Shown here one piece after another: positions 1 to 5,387 of a stretch of 9,905 nt of DNA (the first letter of the stretch is position 1; each line of letters opens with the position of its first letter). A program made the translations under genes and the position numbers. The stretch is from NCBI GenBank assembly GCA_013215515.1, contig JABSPC010000131.1:1-9905 (forward strand). Direction: 5' to 3'. The notes beneath the pieces are model-generated. The model was given only the letters and a program-made list of their open reading frames with translations. It was not told the DNA's origin and searched no databases. Source of the DNA: Crocinitomicaceae bacterium (lineage in GTDB: Bacteria > Bacteroidota > Bacteroidia > Flavobacteriales_D > Crocinitomicaceae).

Positions 1-798
1 AATCCAGATACGGATGGTGATGGTATTGATGATGGTGTAGAGGTAAATGGAGGATCAGACCCTTGTGACCCTTGTGACCCTAATACAAACTCACCGACGT
101 GTGATTCTGATTTAGACGGAATACTTAATATTGACGAAATAGCGAACGGCTGTACGGATCCGTTTAATGCTGATACGGATGGTGATGGATTGACAGATGG
201 AGAAGAACTCACAGGAATCGATGATCCACTTACTCCTTTAGTTCCTACTGGAATTTCAGACCCTTGTAATGCTTGTGATCCTGATGATTCTGATCCTACC
301 TGTCATATTGATACTGACGGAGATGGTGTTTCTGATGCAAATGAGACTGCAAGTGGAACAGATCCAAATGATCCTTGTTCATACACGATAGCCTTAATTA
401 CTATGCCAATTATATCAGGTGTTGATTGTGATGGAGATGGAATTACGGATGCAATGGAAATCATAGGAATGTCTGATCCTTGGAATCCATGTGATCCAGA
501 CTCTTCAGGTGTTCAGTGTGCTTACGGAATTCACATTCCAACGGGCTTCACACCTAACGGAGATAACAACAATGATATTTTCACTATTGTTATTGGACAA
601 GATGTAACTTCATTTGTGTTTCACATCTACGATCGTTGGGGTAATGAGATTCTTAAAACTGACGACAAATTAATGGAGTGGGACGGGACATACAATTCGA
701 AAGAATGTAATTCAGGTGTTTACGCCTATTTACTTGAAGCGGTTATGAATGATGGCTCAGGTCAATTGCTCTCAGGAAACATTACGTTATTTAGATAG
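1..798 (+). CDS. T9SS type B sorted surface/secreted protein with TSP3-like calcium repeats (5' end outside window)
   Basis: The frame is open from base 1, giving 265 visible C-terminal residues; the true start lies upstream of the window. The first ~175 residues are Asp/Gly-rich with several thrombospondin-type-3-like motifs (DTDGDG, DCDGDG, each followed by a D..E pair), known in this fold to bind Ca2+. They alternate with a cysteine-containing 16-residue element present three times. Bases 529-795 (~89 residues) form a CHU_C / gliding-motility-associated C-terminal domain: the PTGFTPNGDNNNDIF opening, a YDRWGNE motif, the W-DG-Y core, a GVYAY strand and a final LFR are all typical. This domain is the type B signal for export through the outer membrane by the type IX secretion system. 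The PorP/SprF-like gene follows after 5 bases, presumably in the same transcript. The function of the missing N-terminal part is unknown; such proteins are often very large adhesins. Confidence 0.9.
   Translation, partial: NPDTDGDGIDDGVEVNGGSDPCDPCDPNTNSPTCDSDLDGILNIDEIANGCTDPFNADTDGDGLTDGEELTGIDDPLTPLVPTGISDPCNACDPDDSDPTCHIDTDGDGVSDANETASGTDPNDPCSYTIALITMPIISGVDCDGDGITDAMEIIGMSDPWNPCDPDSSGVQCAYGIHIPTGFTPNGDNNNDIFTIVIGQDVTSFVFHIYDRWGNEILKTDDKLMEWDGTYNSKECNSGVYAYLLEAVMNDGSGQLLSGNITLFR
55..519 (+). repeat. Three diverged copies of a cysteine-containing composite repeat in the T9SS cargo
   Basis: A 16-residue element of the form SDPCxxCDPxxxxPTC is encoded at 55-102, 256-303 and 472-519, so the period is 67 and then 72 residues. 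Copies 1 and 2 have three cysteines. In copy 3 the first Cys is replaced by Trp and the PT pair by VQ. Between copies lie one or two calcium-type DxDGDGxxDxxE motifs. The identical 16-residue length and shared spacing point to duplication of a larger module, probably continuing upstream of the window. The copies differ at the DNA level, so this is an old protein repeat, not a recent tandem array. Confidence 0.75.
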
Positions 799-803
799 AA
801 ATT

Positions 804-1844
804 ATGAAGAAGGTATATTTGACAATTGTCGGGTTAGTGTTACTTCATAGTGCGGGAGCTCAAGACTTACATTTTTCTCAAACATCTCAAACGCCGCTTT
901 TGATTAATCCAGGTGCGGTGGGTGTTTTTGATGGATGGGAGAGACTTACCGTAAATCATAGAAATCAATGGTTGGGCGCTTCGACTCAATTTATGTCAAC
1001 TGCAATAGCCGCTGATGTGAATTTGGGAAAAACGCGAATGAACGACAAAGCTTATGCGGGTCTTGGGGTGATGTTTTTTAATGACATTGGTGGAGACTCT
1101 AAGTTTGGAAACACTCAAGGTTCTGTTACGTTGAGCGGTGTTCTTCCAATGGGAGGCTCCGGACACACTTTATCCGCAGGAATTCAAGGTGGATTTGGTC
1201 AGCGTAAAGGGGATATCGATGCGGTAACATTTATGAGTCAATGGGATGGGGAAACCCTTAACTCTAACTACTTGAGTGGTGAACAAAACTCTATTACATC
1301 ATTCTCATATGTTGATGCTTCTGCTGGTCTTTATTATATATTTGATGGAGGACAGAGCACATTCTCTCGTCATAACGATGTTAAATTTGAATTGGGAGTA
1401 GCAGGATTTCACTTAAATGCACCTAGATTAAAATATACAAATGGTGTTATAGGTGAAAGACTTCATCGAAAATTTGTGGCCCATGCAAGAATTATTGCAG
1501 AGGTTGCGGGGTCTAAATGGTCAGTTGATGGTTCCATGGCGCAGTTTATGCAAGGAGCACATTTTGAAACTATTTTAGGAATGATGATGCGCTACCGTTT
1601 TGAAGATGGAACGAAATCAACAGGACACACGCACAACGCTTATCTTGGATTTGGAAGTTATTTCAGATGGGGAGATGCTTTAGTTCCATCGGTGAATATC
1701 GAATGGAGAGGATTCCAGTTTGGAGTTTCTTATGATGTAACGGTTTCTTATTTAAGAAAGGCATATACAGGCTCTTTGGAGTTCTCACTTTCTTATAAGA
1801 ACATGCACGATTCTTTATTCAAGATTAGAAAAAGAAGATTCTAA
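804..1844 (+). CDS. PorP/SprF-family type IX secretion system outer-membrane protein
   Basis: The 346-residue protein has a signal peptide (residues 1-19, predicted cleavage before QDLHFSQ). The start of the mature chain carries the family signature: QDxHFSQ, then PLLINPGAVG, then NHRNQW. The rest alternates glycine/aromatic-rich strands, ending in a SLEFSLSYK-type strand and a basic tail, as expected of an outer-membrane beta-barrel. In Flavobacterium johnsoniae SprF is needed for secretion of the type B cargo SprB, and PorP/SprF paralogues commonly sit next to type B cargo genes. The 5-base gap to the upstream cargo gene fits that pairing, so the likely job is cargo-specific export or surface anchoring. 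It is probably an accessory paralogue and not the core PorP of the machine, because no other core T9SS genes are nearby. The stop lies 2 bases from the convergent gene's stop. No clear Shine-Dalgarno precedes the ATG, which is normal for the phylum. Confidence 0.92.
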   Translation: MKKVYLTIVGLVLLHSAGAQDLHFSQTSQTPLLINPGAVGVFDGWERLTVNHRNQWLGASTQFMSTAIAADVNLGKTRMNDKAYAGLGVMFFNDIGGDSKFGNTQGSVTLSGVLPMGGSGHTLSAGIQGGFGQRKGDIDAVTFMSQWDGETLNSNYLSGEQNSITSFSYVDASAGLYYIFDGGQSTFSRHNDVKFELGVAGFHLNAPRLKYTNGVIGERLHRKFVAHARIIAEVAGSKWSVDGSMAQFMQGAHFETILGMMMRYRFEDGTKSTGHTHNAYLGFGSYFRWGDALVPSVNIEWRGFQFGVSYDVTVSYLRKAYTGSLEFSLSYKNMHDSLFKIRKRRF

Positions 1845-1846
1845 GA

Positions 1847-2101
1847 TTACTTTTTTGTTGTCAGAGCTCTAAACAACCGAGCGAAACGTTTTCTAAAAAA
1901 GAACATTAGCAATATGTATGGAATTGCCATTAGGTAAAGAATTCCATAATTGAGTGTTGTTCCAAATGAACCTTCACCCAACTCGTCTCCTTTTTGCCCT
2001 TGTTCTGCGAGCATCTTACATTGTGAACATCCTTGTGCAAACAATTGATCGACGATCAAAAGTACAACGAGCAATAAGACGACTTTCTTCCACTGAAACA
2101 T
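1847..2101 (-). CDS. Small exported membrane protein with a CxxC pair (84 aa)
   Basis: An N-terminal hydrophobic stretch (residues ~6-22, ending FAQ) reads as a signal peptide, immediately followed by GCSQCK with Cys25 and Cys28. A short polar, Gly/Glu-rich segment follows, then a transmembrane helix (~52-69, beginning NYGILYLMAIPY) and a strongly basic tail (RKRFARLFR, then KK). The layout resembles small uncharacterised proteins I recall from Flavobacteria with a CxxC just after the signal peptide and a GILYLMxIPY-like helix. The predicted topology puts the CxxC outside the inner membrane and the basic tail in the cytoplasm. The CxxC suggests a thiol or metal role, but nothing in the sequence proves it. 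The gene diverges from the TPR lipoprotein gene and meets the PorP-like gene tail to tail. Confidence 0.75.
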   Translation of the reverse strand: MFQWKKVVLLLVVLLIVDQLFAQGCSQCKMLAEQGQKGDELGEGSFGTTLNYGILYLMAIPYILLMFFFRKRFARLFRALTTKK

Positions 2102-2105
2102 GCAA

Positions 2106-2113
2106 CAAAAGTA
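2106..2113 (-). promoter_or_regulatory. Candidate Bacteroidota -7 element for the CxxC protein gene
   Basis: On the minus strand the octamer TACTTTTG matches the Bacteroidota -7 consensus TAnnTTTG and ends 4 bases before the ATG at 2101. No TTG -33 element is seen at the usual 17-23 base spacing. If used, transcription would start at or very near the start codon. This is a weak call based on one element only. Confidence 0.25.
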
Positions 2114-2197
2114 CTCAAATTGTTATAAACGACCTGATTATTTAATTAAACGTAGTTATCAACGAGTGCTTGGTGACGTTATATTGGCAAAATCGTA

Positions 2198-2205
2198 TAA
2201 ATTTG
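2198..2205 (+). promoter_or_regulatory. Candidate Bacteroidota -7 element for the TPR lipoprotein gene
   Basis: TAAATTTG is a full match to TAnnTTTG and ends 5 bases before the ATG at 2211. The closest TTG (2170-2172) is 25 bases upstream, slightly more than the usual spacing. The position implies an almost leaderless mRNA and supports 2211, not 2100, as the true start. Confidence 0.3.
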
Positions 2206-2210
2206 CGACT

Positions 2211-3221
2211 ATGAAGTTGATTTCTATAAGTGTTATTGTTGCCGGATTGATGTTTAGTGTTTCTTGCGGAACCGATGTTTCGGAAACAACCGAGAATACG
2301 AACCAAGATCTGGATAGTTTGATTGCAGCAAACCCTGAGAGCATTTCTCTACTTGTTAAAAGAGGGGAGAAGTTATTTAAAGAGTATAAATACGACTTGG
2401 CACTTGTCGATGCTGCGAAAGCATTTCGTTTGGATACAACGAACTTGAGTGCCCGCTTGCTGTATGCTGAAGTAATTAATAGTCGTGCAACTAGAACGCC
2501 ACAGGAGGTCTCTACAGCACAGCGGATGTATGCCCAATATTTGAAAAAGAAGCCAGAAAGTACTCGGGCTCTTGTCGGATACGCAGCCACGTATAGCTAC
2601 CAACATGATTTTAATAGTTCGTTCAAGTACATAAACATGGCCTTGAAAATAGATAAACATTATCGAGAAGGGTATGTTCTTAAAGGCTCTAATTATATGC
2701 AGCTGAAGGATGTAGATAAAGCCAAATCTTCTTATGAAACAGCGGTTCAGCAAGATCCTGAATTTTACGAGGCTTACTTCAGACTAGGTCAAATTTATCA
2801 AGCGGAAAACAATCCTCGGTGTATAGAGTATTTTACATCAGCGGCGAAGTTAAAGCCTGAATTTTTAGAGTTTAAATACCAGTTGGCTTTTTCAATGCAG
2901 ATTCATAATCGACTTGACGAAGCTGTAGACTTATATCGTGAAATGGCTTCAGATACCGTAGATTTTTATGTCGCTCGAGGATTGTTCCATCAAGGGTATA
3001 TTCATCATTTTGAAAGAAAGAATATTGATAGCGCCATGTATTATTATGAAAGCGCTTTAAAAACAGAACCGAGATACGTTGAGTCATGGCACAACCTTGG
3101 TCTTTGTTATGATGTAAAAGGGGAAACAACACAAGCGCTTAAATCATTTTCTAAGGCCCTTAAATACGATCCAAACTTTGAATTGTCTCGGAGTTTTGCT
3201 GACAGTATTCGACACCTTTAA
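2211..3221 (+). CDS. TPR-repeat lipoprotein
   Basis: The protein is 336 residues from the ATG at 2211. I chose this start because it places a lipoprotein signal at the N-terminus (hydrophobic residues 3-17, then FSVSCG with Cys19 as the lipidated residue). Starting at 2100 would add 37 unrelated residues before the signal and overlap the divergent gene. After an acidic linker (GTDVSETTENTNQD) the chain is built of about eight tetratricopeptide repeats from roughly residue 43 to 322. They are recognisable by the A/G-Y-A pattern and by DP or EP at repeat ends, for example AKSSYETAVQQDPEF and ALKSFSKALKYDPNF. TPR solenoids bind other proteins, and the lipid anchor puts this one on a membrane facing the periplasm or surface, so a scaffold role in an envelope complex is plausible. 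The partner is unknown. The next gene starts on the base after this stop, so the two are probably translationally coupled and may act together. Confidence 0.88.
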   Translation: MKLISISVIVAGLMFSVSCGTDVSETTENTNQDLDSLIAANPESISLLVKRGEKLFKEYKYDLALVDAAKAFRLDTTNLSARLLYAEVINSRATRTPQEVSTAQRMYAQYLKKKPESTRALVGYAATYSYQHDFNSSFKYINMALKIDKHYREGYVLKGSNYMQLKDVDKAKSSYETAVQQDPEFYEAYFRLGQIYQAENNPRCIEYFTSAAKLKPEFLEFKYQLAFSMQIHNRLDEAVDLYREMASDTVDFYVARGLFHQGYIHHFERKNIDSAMYYYESALKTEPRYVESWHNLGLCYDVKGETTQALKSFSKALKYDPNFELSRSFADSIRHL

Positions 3222-3812
3222 ATGAGACTGAATCGTAAATACGTGCTTTTGTTTTCGGAAGCACTAATTCCTGTTTTAGGCTTCTTTCTTTGGGGGTGGG
3301 GCCTGTATTTCATCCTTTTATTCTACTTCATTGACATTTTGGCGCAAGAAGTGATCATGCACCTTAAATCAAAAAAGATAATTGGTACACAGAGTGATTC
3401 GAGTGTTTCAGACTGGCGGAAGTCGGGAATTTCAAGTGCATTTCTCATTCTGGCCATGATCTGTTTGATTCATATTTCTATGTTTTATATTGATCCTTCA
3501 ATTGCTTTTGTAAAGCAAATAAAGCTGTTCTGGACCTATGAAGAATTAGGGGTTCAACAAGGTTATCTGTTACTACCTTTAGTTGGTTTCGCAGCGTTCT
3601 CTCAATACCGAATGGATTTCTTAATGCCTAAAAAAGAAGAGTCAGCTGTTTTGCTTATTCTTTGGCAAAAGCACTTGAAGGCGTTATTGACCGTAATTGG
3701 ATTTGCAGGGCTAACAATAGGTCTATCTCAAGTATTGGTTCTTCCCGAAGTGGCATATGTCTTGTCGATAGTTGGTGGAATAGCCGTTTATGGGTTAATG
3801 GCAAAGGATTAG
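3222..3812 (+). CDS. Multipass membrane protein of unknown function
   Basis: The 196-residue protein has about five to six hydrophobic segments (roughly residues 8-24, 26-46, 70-90, 113-127, 151-172 and 176-194). A basic/polar loop follows the second helix (HLKSKKIIG) and another basic loop precedes the fifth. The N-terminal pair, with EALIPVLGFFLWGWG and YFIDILAQEV, is somewhat reminiscent of Flavobacterial integral membrane DUF families such as DUF6498, but I cannot assign a family. No catalytic motif is visible. Its ATG directly abuts the TAA of the TPR lipoprotein gene with no space, which argues for coupled translation and perhaps a shared complex in the envelope. It ends 26 bases before the stop of the convergent pseudogene. 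Confidence 0.7.
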   Translation: MRLNRKYVLLFSEALIPVLGFFLWGWGLYFILLFYFIDILAQEVIMHLKSKKIIGTQSDSSVSDWRKSGISSAFLILAMICLIHISMFYIDPSIAFVKQIKLFWTYEELGVQQGYLLLPLVGFAAFSQYRMDFLMPKKEESAVLLILWQKHLKALLTVIGFAGLTIGLSQVLVLPEVAYVLSIVGGIAVYGLMAKD

Positions 3813-3838
3813 GTGAAAAAGGAAAATCAATGGAGCTG

Positions 3839-4436
3839 TTAGATAGGAGCAACTATGGCGTTATTCAACCAAGCGATGAAAAACAGATAGCCTATCATTA
3901 CTATAAAAAAGATTACAAGGGCTAGTATTAGCACGAATAAGAACAGAAGAAGATTGTTCTTTTTATTAAAGATAACTTTGAGTGAAATCACTGCAAAAAC
4001 ACAAACCAAAGTTGCGATTACTATACCCGTTTGGATATGGGTAATAGTTCCGGAGTCACTGATCAATTTCATTCCACTAAAAAGTAGTGTTAGAATGGAC
4101 CCAAGAGTAAACAAGAAAGACAAGAAGTGCAATGCGTAAACGAAGAAATTCACATAATACCTTCTTTGCTTTGTCCTATAAAAAAGCTTAAGAACCAGCG
4201 CCAGAATCGGAGTGAAGAAGAAAATAACGAATTCAAAGTTGTTACTAAATGATTCGGCTATTTTTTTACCGCTATCGTTCGACGCTTCTTCACCAGTAAA
4301 GGTAACCGATGTGGTTGTCTGTATCTAGTAGGAAACCAAGTCCAAAATAAATGAAGGAAAGAAACAGAAACACATGAATTGGCGGAATGAATAGTTGGTG
4401 TTTTCCCTCTAAATATTCCTTGGCTATAAACCCGGG
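3839..4436 (-). pseudogene. DUF3667 membrane protein remnant (N-terminus missing, one frameshift)
   Basis: Reading the minus strand from about 4436, the chain PGFIAKEYLEGKHQ followed by a proline pair and a hydrophobic helix (VFLFLSFIYF) matches the middle of DUF3667 proteins, which usually read PGxxIxEYLxGKR...P. This frame stops at 4290-4292. The family pattern resumes in another frame from about 4318: a Ser/Glu-rich loop, then FTPILALVLKLFYRTKQRRYY and a VYALHFLSFLF helix, then further transmembrane helices to the stop at 3839. The two frames join near 4316-4326 with a one-base insertion (or two-base loss). The family's N-terminal zinc-ribbon-like cysteine region is absent and is replaced by a T9SS sorting domain in the same frame. 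DUF3667 function is not established. A sequencing indel could explain the frameshift but not the missing N-terminus. Confidence 0.72.
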
Positions 4437-4684
4437 CTTGATTAATTTGTGTACCTCACGACCTCCATTCTCCAAGACAATGATCGCGATATAAACTCCA
4501 GAAGCGATGCTCCCAACCTGAATTGAGTTCTTACCAGCGACTACTATGTGTTCAAGAACCAATACTCCTGCATTATCAACTAAGGTAATTGTGCACCATA
4601 ATTGGCATTCAAAATGAATTCGTTTTCAAATGGATTTGGATAAAGAGAAATAATGCGCATAGTAGGTTCTAAATATACATAAGA
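4437..4684 (-). pseudogene. Type A T9SS C-terminal sorting domain remnant, fused in frame to the DUF3667 remnant
   Basis: On the minus strand, after an in-frame stop at 4685-4687, the translation contains IISLYPNPFENEFIL, the classic opening of the Por secretion system type A sorting domain. It then runs NANYGAQ to a stop at 4580-4582. In the next frame the domain continues as TLVDNAGVLVLEH, then VGSIASGVYIAIIVLENG and REVHKLIKP, which are the D..G, GVY and closing K-L-I-K features of the same domain. The break is a one-base loss near 4585-4590. The body of the secreted protein that should precede the domain is gone. The sorting signal must normally end the protein, yet here the frame runs straight into DUF3667 sequence at the KP/PG codons (~4434-4440). 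This is therefore a deletion or recombination scar, not a working export signal. No usable start codon lies upstream; TTG at 4562 only opens a truncated frame. Confidence 0.72.
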
Positions 4685-4892
4685 CTAAACACAATCTATA
4701 AGTTGTTCAAGTTTAAATAATTAAGCAGATTTCAGACCTCGAAGACTTTGAAGTTGTTGTTGAACAAGGGTTATTTAATAGGTTCTTGTGAAATTATCTG
4801 AAGCGTCGAGAGTTCAATTATTTTGCTAATTTTAACGTGCTATTACTTCATAGAAACCTAGAACTGGCTTCGAACACATACACTAAAAAAAC

Positions 4893-5345
4893 ATGAAACG
4901 ACTTATTCTCATAACCTTCATTTTGACATCCTTGAATGGGTTTTCACAAGACAATATAATTCTTGATTTAGGAGAGTTTACCTTCCCGATAACTGAAGTA
5001 GAAAAAGCTACAGAATATGTAATGAGCATGATGGGGGAAGAAATTCTCGTAAAAACGGTTACAAAAGGAAACGATTTATATGTTTTACAGGTTGTCGCTG
5101 AATATAATATGGAAACGGGAACTGTTGAATCCGAATCGGAAACGATTATGTTCTTCTCTTTTGATAGTACCTCCGGCAATACTACTTGCTATTCCTCTAT
5201 GACACGCAAATCAGGCTCTACAGAAACGTTTATTTGCAAAGGCACTTGGACCTTATCTTATGACGAAGAGGGCTGTAATACGATCACTTCAGGAGAGTGC
5301 GAAGAATCTTATTATTTCAATGGGTGTCTGCTTACTGAAGAGTAA
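4893..5345 (+). CDS. Exported protein of unknown function (150 aa)
   Basis: I do not recognise this gene. The N-terminus (MKRLILITFILTSLNGFS, then QD) is a good signal peptide with predicted cleavage after residue 18 and no lipobox cysteine. The mature ~132 residues are acidic and rich in Ser/Thr/Glu, with beta-strand-like stretches. All five cysteines (99, 115, 128, 136, 145) fall in the last third, so disulphides in the periplasm or outside are likely and one cysteine would be unpaired. The chain has no transmembrane segment, T9SS sorting domain or enzyme motif. It stands alone between the chimeric pseudogene and a convergent operon. The 200 bases upstream show no clear promoter; the nearest -7-like octamer (4827-4834) has one mismatch and no partner. 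Codon use resembles its neighbours. Confidence 0.65.
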   Translation: MKRLILITFILTSLNGFSQDNIILDLGEFTFPITEVEKATEYVMSMMGEEILVKTVTKGNDLYVLQVVAEYNMETGTVESESETIMFFSFDSTSGNTTCYSSMTRKSGSTETFICKGTWTLSYDEEGCNTITSGECEESYYFNGCLLTEE

Positions 5346-5387
5346 GTTTTACTGCCAAGCAATGTTTTTTGCCCTCTAAATGGTTTC

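Noticed and set aside
1..520. CRISPR array or tandem DNA repeat suggested by repeated GATGGNGATGG words
   Set aside because: The periodicity follows codons of the DGDG calcium motif, spacing is irregular and copies diverge at synonymous sites; it is protein repeat coding.
190..798. TTG at 190 as start of the T9SS cargo gene
   Set aside because: The frame is open to base 1 with the same repeats, and no signal peptide follows 190, so the gene begins outside the window.
2100..2210. Upstream extension of the TPR gene starting at 2100
   Set aside because: It would add 37 residues with no signal-peptide character ahead of a clear lipoprotein signal and overlap the start of the divergent gene; the -7-like element at 2198-2205 also supports 2211.
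2373..2753. Minus-strand open frames inside the TPR gene
   Set aside because: They lie antisense to a well-supported repeat protein, lack family resemblance and have no plausible start context.
3839..4153. A separate small multipass membrane protein of 104 residues
   Set aside because: The frame extends upstream past 4153 with DUF3667-like residues and no suitable start, so it is the 3' part of the frameshifted gene.
4290..4562. A 90-residue minus-strand gene starting from TTG at 4562
   Set aside because: Its N-terminal half is the tail of a sorting domain whose beginning lies upstream in another frame; it is part of the chimeric pseudogene.
4691..4892. Possible gene, RNA or inverted repeat (TTGTTCAA at 4703-4710 versus TTGAACAA at 4760-4767)
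   Set aside because: The arms are 8 bases, 50 bases apart, with no further pairing; no frame shows coding character and no mobile-element end is recognisable.
5346..5387. Terminator between the convergent genes
   Set aside because: Only a 4-base stem (GCAA/TTGC) can be drawn around the T-run, too weak to call.
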